Source: Flavobacteriales bacterium
Lineage (GTDB): Bacteria; Bacteroidota; Bacteroidia; Flavobacteriales_D; Cryomorphaceae
Assembly: GCA_007125175.1 (NCBI GenBank)
Contig: SLDS01000238.1
Coordinates: forward strand, 1-34,118
Length of the DNA stretch: 34,118 nt
Direction: 5' to 3'
The translations under genes and the position numbers were made by a program. How positions within the stretch are numbered: the stretch's first letter is position 1; every line of letters starts with the position of its first letter. This document shows positions 9,016 to 16,017 of this stretch, piece after piece. The notes under the pieces were generated by a model that was given only the letters and a program-made list of their open reading frames with translations, did not search any database and was not told the origin of the DNA.

Positions 9016-9378
9016 CTAGGGAATTTCGAGGTTTGCGACAGGGTCCCAAAAGCGTTTTTCGAAGTCCCTTACTTGATCATTTTGCACGGTGATGCCTTCA
9101 ATTTCAAGCAGACGCTGCATGCGGTCGGGACTTCCAAAATGCATTTTGCCGGTGAGCAATCCCTGTCTGTTCACCACCCTGTGGGCAGGAATGGGCTCTT
9201 CCAGATGGTGGCTGTGGTTCATGGCCCAACCCACCATTCGGGCTGAGCGGGCCATGCCCAAAAACCGCGCGATTGCACCATAGCTGGTAACGCGGCCAGG
9301 AGGTATTTGTTTGACCACCTGATACACCTGCTTGAAGAAGTCTTTGTGCTGTTCAGATATTTTTATTGAGCCTGTCAT
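9016..9378 (-). CDS. Alkyltransferase-like protein (MGMT DNA-binding domain without the acceptor cysteine)
   Basis: 120-residue protein matching the DNA-binding domain of O6-alkylguanine-DNA alkyltransferase. The helix-turn-helix region and arginine finger (GMARSARMVGWAMN) are present, but the active-site PCHR reads PAHR, with A65 in place of the methyl-accepting cysteine. Such alkyltransferase-like proteins bind O6-alkylguanine and flag it for nucleotide-excision repair instead of repairing it directly. It overlaps the 3' end of trmB by 26 bp and is followed by mrp after 18 bp, so it is probably part of the same transcript. Confidence 0.9.
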   Translation of the reverse strand: MTGSIKISEQHKDFFKQVYQVVKQIPPGRVTSYGAIARFLGMARSARMVGWAMNHSHHLEEPIPAHRVVNRQGLLTGKMHFGSPDRMQRLLEIEGITVQNDQVRDFEKRFWDPVANLEIP

Positions 9379-10060
9379 TCAGAGTGAAACAAAGGTAGTG
9401 AATGGGCTTGTTTTGGGCCAAAAACTTTTGTTCGTAGAAGGTTTTCACTTGCAGCAAATCTCTGCGATCGGCATCCAGCCGCTCCAATCCCTCTCCGTAG
9501 AGATCGGCGGTGTCAAAAAGCAGGCAGTGCTCTCCTTTCGCGATGGTTTCGTGGGTGGCGTGATAGAGGAAGCTGCTGTCGGTTTTGAGATGAACCCGCC
9601 CTCCCGGTGCAAGAAATTTGGCATAGCGCCGCAGGAAGTGCTTGCCGCTCAATCGCTTCGTTTCCTTTTTGTCTTTGGGTTGTGGGTCGCTGAATGTGAG
9701 CCAAATGTGCTCAACCTCTCCGGGATGGAAAAAGTGATGTACAAACTCGATCCTTATGCGCAGAAAAGCAACATTTGGCAGGCCTTCTTCCTCCACCGTC
9801 TTGCAGCCGCGCCACAGCCGGGCACCTTTCACATCCACACCGATGAAGTTTCTATCGGGGTATTTGCGGGCCAAAGCGATGGCATATTCGCCCTTGCCAC
9901 AGCCCAATTCAAGTGTGATCGGATTGTCGTTTCCGAAAAAGTCTTTGCCCCAATTGCCACTCAGTGAATGCCTGCCTGGAATATACTCCTCCTTCTCCGG
10001 CTCAATGGCACAGCGGAGGACTTTCATTTCGGCAAAATGCGCCAGCTTGTTTTTACCCAT
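9353..10060 (-). CDS. trmB: tRNA (guanine-N7-)-methyltransferase TrmB
   Basis: SAM-dependent enzyme that makes m7G46 in the tRNA variable loop. The SAM-binding motif ELGCGKGEY is at about 51-59, followed by IGVDVKGARLWRG and the family motif FSDPQPKDKKETKRL at about 123-137. The frame is open to 10168, but I chose the ATG at 10060: the product then starts MGKNKLAHFAE, as TrmB in this phylum does, giving 235 residues. A perfect -7 box (10075-10082, minus strand) lies just upstream and would fall inside a longer reading frame. It appears to be the first gene of the trmB-atl-mrp-nifU-korAB transcript. Confidence 0.93.
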   Translation of the reverse strand: MGKNKLAHFAEMKVLRCAIEPEKEEYIPGRHSLSGNWGKDFFGNDNPITLELGCGKGEYAIALARKYPDRNFIGVDVKGARLWRGCKTVEEEGLPNVAFLRIRIEFVHHFFHPGEVEHIWLTFSDPQPKDKKETKRLSGKHFLRRYAKFLAPGGRVHLKTDSSFLYHATHETIAKGEHCLLFDTADLYGEGLERLDADRRDLLQVKTFYEQKFLAQNKPIHYLCFTLNDRLNKNI

Positions 10061-10074
10061 AAGATCGCTAAGGG

Positions 10075-10082
10075 CAAAAGTA
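10075..10082 (-). promoter_or_regulatory. -7 promoter box of trmB
   Basis: The minus strand reads TACTTTTG, a perfect match to the Bacteroidota -7 consensus TAnnTTTG, ending 14 bp before the trmB ATG at 10060. The expected leader is only about 7 nt. I see no convincing -33 TTTG. Confidence 0.55.
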
Positions 10083-10186
10083 GGGAATCGCTCACAGATG
10101 GCTGTGCTGTTTTGCCTCCTCCATTCGCCTTGCCTACCGTTGACTTGAGGCATTTTCCCATCCATCACTACACGGTTTACTCCTTT

Positions 10187-10220
10187 TTTGATGGGCTAAT
10201 GAATCATGGGCTTACTTTAG
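10187..10220 (+). promoter_or_regulatory. Promoter of the glycosyltransferase gene
   Basis: A TTTG at 10187-10190 and TACTTTAG at 10213-10220 (one mismatch to TAnnTTTG) are separated by 22 bp, close to the Bacteroidota spacing. The -7 box ends four bases before the GTG start at 10225, so the transcript would start at or next to the initiation codon. Confidence 0.45.
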
Positions 10221-10224
10221 CGTC

Positions 10225-11262
10225 GTGAAAAGACGCATACTACTCGCGGTGCTGGATTGGGGGCTCGGCCATGCCAGCCGCATGGTGCCCGTGGTGGAAG
10301 CCTTGCGGGAGCTGGGCTGCAAGCTGAGCATGGCCAGCTCCGGCCAAGCCTTGGAATACCTGCGCAATCGCTATCCCGACTTGCCCTCACATGAGCTCCC
10401 GGCTCCGCGCATTCGCTATGGTCGATGGGGCGCTTCCTGGGGCCTTTTCAGGCATTCGCTTTCGCAAAAAAGGTGGAACCGCAAGCAGCAAGAATGGATA
10501 CGGAGCATGCAAAACCGGCACAGTTTTGATGCCATCATTTCCGATAATCTGTACGGAGTGTACCACAGGAATGTGCCCTCGGTGCTTGTAAGTCATCAAT
10601 TGCATCTGCTCAGCCCCGTTTTCAGAAAAAGCATCAATAAGGAGCTTGGCCACTGGCTGAATAATTTCGATCAAATCTGGGTGCCCGATGTGGAGGAGGG
10701 GCTCGCGGATGGCCTTACGCACAATCCTTTTTGCGAAAAGCCCATACAGCACATTGGCCCCTTGAGCCGCCTAAAGCCGCTCGACGATGCAGAGTGCAAA
10801 TACCGCGCTGTGGCGCTCATCAGTGGCCCCGAGCCCCAGCGCAGTTTTTTTGAAGAAGCCTGTCAGCAGCACCTTAATCAGCTCGATGGCCCCACGGCCA
10901 TGGTGCGTGGCTTGCCCCATTTGCGCGACGCGCCTTCCGGCAAAAAGGGCCAATGCGAGCAGTTTGCTTTTTTGGATGATGCGCAATTGACGCGGCTCCT
11001 GCTCTCGGCCGATTATGTGATTTGTCGCTCCGGCTATTCTACGCTATGCGACCTATCGGCTCTGGGCTGCCGGGCGCTGCTTGTGCCCACCCCAGGCCAG
11101 CCCGAGCAGCTCTACCTGGCAGGCCGCTGCGCGGAGATGAAGTGGTTTCAAAGTTCCAGTCATCGAGAATTGAAGTATCGGGAAGAAGTGTCAGCCGACT
11201 TTCAGCCACCGCAATTCTCCCGCTTCGATCTGCAAGGTTTTTTGCGGCAGTGGATTGGCTGA
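10225..11262 (+). CDS. GT28/MurG-like glycosyltransferase
   Basis: Cytoplasmic GT-B glycosyltransferase of 345 residues. The N-terminal glycine-rich loop (VLDWGLGHASRM, about residues 9-20) matches the acceptor-side start of MurG-like enzymes, and the C-terminal half has the sugar-nucleotide part typical of family 28 (ADYVICRSGYSTLCDLSALGC, then VPTPGQPEQ). The start is GTG; the conserved loop begins only nine residues later, so a downstream start is unlikely. The acceptor is unknown; related Bacteroidota proteins are annotated only as glycosyltransferases. It is monocistronic, divergent from trmB and convergent with the PhoR-like kinase gene. Confidence 0.85.
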   Translation: MKRRILLAVLDWGLGHASRMVPVVEALRELGCKLSMASSGQALEYLRNRYPDLPSHELPAPRIRYGRWGASWGLFRHSLSQKRWNRKQQEWIRSMQNRHSFDAIISDNLYGVYHRNVPSVLVSHQLHLLSPVFRKSINKELGHWLNNFDQIWVPDVEEGLADGLTHNPFCEKPIQHIGPLSRLKPLDDAECKYRAVALISGPEPQRSFFEEACQQHLNQLDGPTAMVRGLPHLRDAPSGKKGQCEQFAFLDDAQLTRLLLSADYVICRSGYSTLCDLSALGCRALLVPTPGQPEQLYLAGRCAEMKWFQSSSHRELKYREEVSADFQPPQFSRFDLQGFLRQWIG

Positions 11263-11305
11263 AGCGATCTTTTTTGCTGTAAAGCTACAATGGTAGATGC
11301 CAGGG

Positions 11306-12346
11306 CTACCGCGCCTTATCGAGGGTGAAGGAGAATATCGATCCCACACCTATCTCACTGCGCACATCTATGCTCTGCTTGTGCGCCTCCATGATATGCT
11401 TGCAAATCGCGAGCCCCAGACCGGTGCCTCCCTGATGCCGGGATCGGCTCTTGTCCACACGAAAGAAGCGCTCAAACAACCTCGGCAGGTGGGCGGCTTC
11501 TATTCCGGGGCCATTGTCTTCCACTTCCACCAGTATGTGCTCGTCGATATCGATGAAGCGTACGGTGGTCTTACCGCCCTGTTTTCCGTAATTGATGGAA
11601 TTGGTAAGCAGATTGGTAAGCACCTGGCTGATGCGAAAGGAATCTGCCTTCACATAAATGGGGCGATCGTAGGGCTTGTCGAATACGAGGCTGATATCCC
11701 GCTGCTCAGCCTCCTGATCGCGGCTTTCGATCACTTCGCGGGTGAGCTCCACGATATCCAGCTTACCGAGTTCGAGTTGCATCGAGCCCGATTCGAATTG
11801 CGTGATGGTATCGAGGTCTTCCACGATCATCGTCATTCGATCGACCGACTTGGCTGCTTTTTTCAGGAATTTTCGGTTGAAATTGGGGTCTTCCAATGCC
11901 CCTTCCAAAAGGGTGAGGATATAACCTTGTATGCTGAAGATGGGCGTCTTGAGTTCGTGGGCCACATTGCCGATAAACTCCTTTCGGAAGTTTTCCTTTT
12001 CGCGCAAGTCTTTGATTTCTTCCATCCTGTCTTGCGCCCAATTGGCCACTGTTTTGTTCACATCGCCTATCACGTCCTCATTCATGTTGAAGCGAAAAGA
12101 TTCCCGCTCCACTTTCAGAGCGTGCATATTTCGAAATATCAGCTTTATCTTGTTGTAGATGAAGCGCTGCAGTGTTTTGTAATACACCGCCCAGGCTATG
12201 AGAAAGGAGAAAAGCAAGATGAGAAAGCTGTGCAGCCACTGCACCGAACCGCTGATGGCTGCCTGTATCAGCGTGCTTATTAAAGCTATTGCGAGGGCGG
12301 TGAGCCCAGCGGCAATGATGGCGATGCTTCTGGGGCTGCGCCCCAT
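11306..12346 (-). CDS. phoR: PhoR-like sensor histidine kinase
   Basis: Inner-membrane sensor of a two-component system. Two membrane helices (about residues 9-31 and 38-55) flank a very short periplasmic loop, so sensing is likely through the membrane or through partner proteins, as in PhoR. The dimerisation/phosphoacceptor segment FIGNVAHELKTP holds the phosphorylatable histidine (about H130), and the ATPase domain has N-box LTNLLTNSINY, DNGPGI and GGTGLGLAI. The ATG at 12346 overlaps the regulator's TGA by one base; a GTG at 12349 would add one residue. Coupling to the PhoB-like gene is evident. The phosphate signal is inferred from family resemblance and nearby Pho-box-like sites. Confidence 0.9.
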   Translation of the reverse strand: MGRSPRSIAIIAAGLTALAIALISTLIQAAISGSVQWLHSFLILLFSFLIAWAVYYKTLQRFIYNKIKLIFRNMHALKVERESFRFNMNEDVIGDVNKTVANWAQDRMEEIKDLREKENFRKEFIGNVAHELKTPIFSIQGYILTLLEGALEDPNFNRKFLKKAAKSVDRMTMIVEDLDTITQFESGSMQLELGKLDIVELTREVIESRDQEAEQRDISLVFDKPYDRPIYVKADSFRISQVLTNLLTNSINYGKQGGKTTVRFIDIDEHILVEVEDNGPGIEAAHLPRLFERFFRVDKSRSRHQGGTGLGLAICKHIMEAHKQSIDVRSEIGVGSIFSFTLDKAR

Positions 12347-13029
12347 CACTTATCTTCAAATTTGTAGCCCACTCCCTTCACCGTTTTGATGAAGCCCGAT
12401 CCTAACTTTTCGCGGAGTTTGCGGATGTGCACATCGATGGTTCGGTCGCCCACCACCACATCATTGCCCCAGATGGTGCTCAGGATCACTTCTCTTGTGA
12501 ATACCCTTCCAGGCTTGCTAATGAGCAGGGATAGCAATTCGAATTCCTTTTTGGGAAGGTTGATCTCCTTGCCTTGCTTGATTACGACATATTTTTCCTT
12601 GTCGATAATTACATCTCCCACTTGGTCGATGGTAGAGCCATCGTTGTTGCTGCTTTTTCTGCGCAGCAAGGCCTGTATACGCGACATCAACACCTTCGGC
12701 TTGATGGGCTTGGGTATGTAGTCGTCGGCACCTGCTTCGAAGCCGGCTATCTGGGAGTAATCCTCGCCACGGGCCGTTAGAAAAGCGATCAATACATTTT
12801 TCAGGCTGCTCAGCTCACGAATCTCTGCACAGGTCTCTATGCCGTCCATTTCGGGCATCATCACATCTAGCAAGATCAGGTCGGGCAAAAAGGATGATGC
12901 CACGGTGATGGCATCGCGTCCATTGCTGGCAGTCTTTACTTCGTAGCCTTCGCGCTCCAGATTGTAGCTTACCAGATCGACGATGTCTGGCTCATCGTCT
13001 ACAAGTAGTATTTTCATCTTCTTTGCCAT
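12346..13029 (-). CDS. phoB: PhoB-like response regulator (OmpR family)
   Basis: 227-residue DNA-binding response regulator. The receiver has acidic residues D11/D12 (VDDEPD), phosphoacceptor D55 (LILLDVMMP), the switch Thr (AFLTARGE) and the conserved Lys (DDYIPKP). The C-terminal winged helix has RTIDVHIRKLREKLG and ends in VGYKFEDK. I took the ATG at 13029, giving MAKKMKILLVDDE; a longer frame to 13065 would cover the promoter. The partner kinase follows with a one-base overlap. Phased TTAACA-like repeats upstream suggest autoregulation. Family resemblance to PhoB is good, but the phosphate signal is not proven. Confidence 0.92.
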   Translation of the reverse strand: MAKKMKILLVDDEPDIVDLVSYNLEREGYEVKTASNGRDAITVASSFLPDLILLDVMMPEMDGIETCAEIRELSSLKNVLIAFLTARGEDYSQIAGFEAGADDYIPKPIKPKVLMSRIQALLRRKSSNNDGSTIDQVGDVIIDKEKYVVIKQGKEINLPKKEFELLSLLISKPGRVFTREVILSTIWGNDVVVGDRTIDVHIRKLREKLGSGFIKTVKGVGYKFEDK

Positions 13030-13062
13030 ATAGGCCTCAATGAATGTGATTGGATGCTGGCG

Positions 13063-13116
13063 CAAAAGTACGAGTATTGCCCGGTGTATGTGTTATGTTT
13101 TGGTTAATTGTGTTAG
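13063..13116 (-). promoter_or_regulatory. phoB promoter with Pho-box-like repeats
   Basis: The minus strand has TACTTTTG (13063-13070), a perfect -7 box, 33 bp before the phoB ATG. Upstream are hexamers ATAACA (13091-13096), TTAACC (13102-13107, 11 bp on) and CTAACA (13111-13116, 9 bp on). The nearest is 20 bp from the -7 box. There is no clear -33 TTTG. Direct repeats on an 11-bp pitch are how PhoB/PhoP-type regulators bind, so autoregulation is plausible. The rest of the 350-bp gap to the peptidase gene holds nothing else I can support. Confidence 0.5.
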
Positions 13117-13332
13117 GTCAATGTTTCCTCGAGGCTTGCTTTATACGCGGTTCTGGGTACATTCTCGGGCACGATTCTCAATCGATCGCCCGAAATATTC
13201 ATTTCCTTTGCAGCATTGACATGCTTGCGGTGTTGTCCTGGCTTTGGTAAGGGCTTTGTGCTTTCGCAAAAAAAGAAAAACGAAGCCACATTGGCAAGTG
13301 GATAAGTTGTGTGGCTTTGGATGCCACAGGCA

Positions 13333-13363
13333 TTGGCCGAAGCTTTTGTCGATGTTATCTTCG
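13333..13363 (+). promoter_or_regulatory. Possible promoter of the M14 peptidase gene
   Basis: TTG at 13333-13335 and TATCTTCG at 13356-13363 (one mismatch to TAnnTTTG) lie 20 bp apart. The start site would fall near 13370, which favours the GTG at 13382 over the in-frame ATG at 13352. Confidence 0.35.
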
Positions 13364-13381
13364 CCCATAAAATTACCCACT

Positions 13382-15070
13382 GTGCAAAAGCTTATCACCG
13401 GCCTGTTTTTTCTTCTTTTTTGTGCTGCCTTTAGTGTCGCCCAGCCAAGTCCGACTTATGAGGAGGCCATAGCTGCTTACACCGAGCTTGCAAAGCGCCA
13501 TCCCAAAAGCACCCGACTTGTAGAGGTTGGCACCACCGATTCGGGCTTGAGCTTACACCTTTTTATCATCGACAGCAGAGGGTACTTTGAAGCGGAGCGC
13601 AGCCATGCCCAAGGAGACATCATATGCATGGTGATCAATGGCATTCACGCAGGTGAGCCTTGCGGCATCGAGGCTTCCATGCAATTTGCCGAAGAGCGTG
13701 CGGCTGAGCCCGAAGAAGGAATTGTATATGTGATCCTTCCTGTGTACAATATCGGCGGTGCTCTGCAGCGAAATGGTCTCACGCGGGTGAATCAGAATGG
13801 CCCGGATGCATATGGCTTCAGGGGCAATGCCCAAAATCTGGATCTCAACCGCGACTTTACCAAGGCAGATGCCGCGAACACTTTAAGCTTGCAGCGCGCC
13901 TTTCACGAGTGGAAGCCTCAGGTTTTTGTGGACACACATACAAGCAATGGCGCGGATTACCCTTTGGCAATAAGCTTGATCCATACCATGCCCGAAGGCC
14001 TGCCACGCATGCAGGGCATGCTCTTGCAACGCGAAATTGTGCCCAATATCTATCAAGCAATGGCCGAACGCGGCGAAGAGATGAATCCATATGTTTACAC
14101 CAAAGGGGCCACACCGGAGCAGGGTATTTACGCCTTTACCGATATCGCGCGATACAGCACGGGCTATGCAGCGCTTTGGGGGGCACTGGGCTTCATCACG
14201 GAGGCCCACATGCTCAAGCCCTATGAGAAGCGCGTGGAGGCCACCCGACGCTTTCTCGAATCTCTGGAAGAGGTAATGCTTAAGCACCGCTCAACCATAC
14301 ACTCCCTCTACGCCTCTGCTGAAAATTCGCGCCGCTCTCAGAGGGAGTTTACCACCCAATGGGAGCATAGCGATGAGGTGGATAGTATCAATTTTATCGG
14401 ATACAGGGTCGATAGCCTGCTGAGCAAAGTCACCGGCCTGCCGAGGCTGTACTACAACAGCACGCAGCCATACCGCGATAAGGTACCATATTACGGAACA
14501 CATCTGTCTGTAAGGAAATTTAAGCTGCCCAAGGCATTTGCTTTGCCGCAAGGCTGGAGCCATCTGATCGAAAAGTTGGAGGCTTCAGGGGTGCAGTATC
14601 GGCGCTTGGGGCAAGATAGCTTAGTCAATGCAGAGGCATACTTCGTGGAAGATTATAAGACCGTCGACAAGCCTTATGAGGGGCACTACCTGCACTTCGA
14701 AACGCGCACAGTGCTCAGGCCAGTGAGTGTTCAACTCAGGGAGGGTGACTACATCATTCCATGCAATCAATCTGCCAATGCCTTCCTGGCGCAGGTCTTT
14801 GATCCCGAAGGCCCCGACAGCTACTTCAATTGGAATTTCTTCGATCAGGTGCTTATGCAAAAGGAGTATTTTTCAGCCTACCTTTTTGAAGAAACTGCTG
14901 CCGAGCTGATTAAGCGCAACCCTTTGCTCCGCAAGAGTTTTGAAGACAAGAAGAGCAGTGATCCCGCATTTGCAAAAGACGCCAATGCCCAACTCAACTT
15001 CATCTACCAGAATTCGAAATACCGGGAGCCCAATTACCTGCGCATACCGGTATACCGCTTGGGGCTTTAA
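13382..15070 (+). CDS. Exported M14-family zinc carboxypeptidase-like protein
   Basis: Exported metallopeptidase, about 562 residues. The GTG at 13382 begins a compact signal peptide (VQKLITGLFFLLFCAAFSVA, then Q); an ATG at 13352 would add ten residues and a longer frame reaches 13244, but a promoter-like box at 13356-13363 argues for the shorter form. The zinc-binding HxGE is in GIHAGEPCG, the third ligand is the His of DTHTSNGAD, and a candidate catalytic Glu is in FITEAHMLKPYEKR. The M14 domain covers roughly residues 25-320; the remaining 240 residues match no domain I recognise. Probably periplasmic or secreted; the substrate is unknown. Its 3' end overlaps the convergent regulator gene by 4 bp. 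Confidence 0.85.
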   Translation: MQKLITGLFFLLFCAAFSVAQPSPTYEEAIAAYTELAKRHPKSTRLVEVGTTDSGLSLHLFIIDSRGYFEAERSHAQGDIICMVINGIHAGEPCGIEASMQFAEERAAEPEEGIVYVILPVYNIGGALQRNGLTRVNQNGPDAYGFRGNAQNLDLNRDFTKADAANTLSLQRAFHEWKPQVFVDTHTSNGADYPLAISLIHTMPEGLPRMQGMLLQREIVPNIYQAMAERGEEMNPYVYTKGATPEQGIYAFTDIARYSTGYAALWGALGFITEAHMLKPYEKRVEATRRFLESLEEVMLKHRSTIHSLYASAENSRRSQREFTTQWEHSDEVDSINFIGYRVDSLLSKVTGLPRLYYNSTQPYRDKVPYYGTHLSVRKFKLPKAFALPQGWSHLIEKLEASGVQYRRLGQDSLVNAEAYFVEDYKTVDKPYEGHYLHFETRTVLRPVSVQLREGDYIIPCNQSANAFLAQVFDPEGPDSYFNWNFFDQVLMQKEYFSAYLFEETAAELIKRNPLLRKSFEDKKSSDPAFAKDANAQLNFIYQNSKYREPNYLRIPVYRLGL

Positions 15071-15759
15071 TCGCGGGGTATCTCAAGGCTGTACCCTACA
15101 CCCTTGTAGGTCTTTATGTAGCCACGCCCAATCTTACTGCGCAAATTGGTGATATGCACATCTACGGTGCGGCTTCGGGCTTGACTGGCCTCGCCCCATA
15201 CCACATCCCGAATCTCCTTCCTGGTAAATACTTTTCGAGGTTTGCTGAAAAGTAAATGTATGATTTCAAACTCTTTAGGTTGAAGAGATATCTCGCGATT
15301 GCGTATGGTGAGGCTGAACCGATCTCTGTCCAGACCGAAGTCAATATGCCCATTTTCACTGTGTTTAATCTTGGTAAGCCGCTCCTGCCTGCGCAGCCAA
15401 GATTTAAGGCGGCTGGCAAAAATGCGCTTGTTGATGGGTTTCACCAGATAGTCGTCAGCCCCGGCATTTAGAGCTGTGATTTCGATGTATTTCTCCATAC
15501 CATCTCCGAGTACCACTACAGTGAGTTCATCCCGCTCCTCAAGAAATTCCAATTCCTTCAATACATCCACAGCATCCCGCTCATCGAGTTGCAGGTCAAG
15601 AAGAACCAGCTTGGGCTTCAGTTCGATAAGGTCGCTCATGAACAGGTCGTAATCCGATAGTACCTTGAACTGTAATTGAGTCTTGATCATCACCTTCTCA
15701 AGCTTGTCGAACTCGCTGTTCTCTCCTCTTAGGGCAATAATCTGGGTACCGAAGGTCAT
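15067..15759 (-). CDS. Orphan OmpR-family response regulator with atypical receiver
   Basis: 230-residue regulator without an adjacent kinase. The C-terminal winged helix is normal (LQPKEFEIIHLLFSKPRKVFT, split here as one stretch of the canonical domain, and RTVDVHITNLRSKIG). The receiver is degenerate: after the first strand (TQIIALRGENS) the usual acidic pair is absent, and the switch Thr/Ser is replaced in VVVLGDGMEK. The presumed phosphoacceptor D55 (LVLLDLQL) and the conserved Lys (DDYLVKP) remain. Such receivers may act without phosphorylation. It diverges from the Na/Pi cotransporter across 258 bp containing phased repeats, so it could control that gene or share its control by the PhoB-like protein. 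Confidence 0.88.
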   Translation of the reverse strand: MTFGTQIIALRGENSEFDKLEKVMIKTQLQFKVLSDYDLFMSDLIELKPKLVLLDLQLDERDAVDVLKELEFLEERDELTVVVLGDGMEKYIEITALNAGADDYLVKPINKRIFASRLKSWLRRQERLTKIKHSENGHIDFGLDRDRFSLTIRNREISLQPKEFEIIHLLFSKPRKVFTRKEIRDVVWGEASQARSRTVDVHITNLRSKIGRGYIKTYKGVGYSLEIPRD

Positions 15760-15778
15760 GGATTCCTAGTTTCGCTGC

Positions 15779-15823
15779 CGAAAGTATTGGAACATGGTTA
15801 ATTGAAATTTAATGAGTCATTAA
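15779..15823 (-). promoter_or_regulatory. Promoter of the orphan regulator with three 11-bp-spaced repeats
   Basis: The minus-strand -7 box TACTTTCG (15779-15786, one mismatch) lies 20 bp before the ATG at 15759. Upstream come TTAACC (15796-15801), TTAAAT (15807-15812) and TTAATG (15818-15823), exactly 11 bp apart, the first 9 bp from the box. No -33 TTTG is visible. The pattern resembles a Pho box. Confidence 0.45.
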
Positions 15824-15936
15824 TATTTCTTTACCCAAAAGGCGAATGCTCACATTTTCAGTAGGCTCAATGACCGCTGAGATGTCTATTCAAATTGATA
15901 AATAGAATTTTGCAAGCTAGAACTACGAAAATAGAG

Positions 15937-15992
15937 TTAACATAAGATTAATATTGGGCGAGAAATACTTTATATTTCGGGCCTTAGCTTTG
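15937..15992 (+). promoter_or_regulatory. Na/Pi cotransporter promoter with Pho-box-like repeats
   Basis: TTAACA (15937-15942) and TTAATA (15948-15953) are 11 bp apart; a perfect -7 box TAGCTTTG (15985-15992) follows after 31 bp, 25 bp before the GTG start. There is no -33 TTTG at the right distance, which suits a promoter that needs an activator. Confidence 0.5.
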
Positions 15993-16017
15993 CCCACCCA
16001 TTCTAAATCCACAATCC

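Noticed and set aside
11297-12283. 328-codon frame antisense to the PhoR-like kinase gene
   Set aside because: Shadow of the kinase gene; no domain or signal peptide recognisable.
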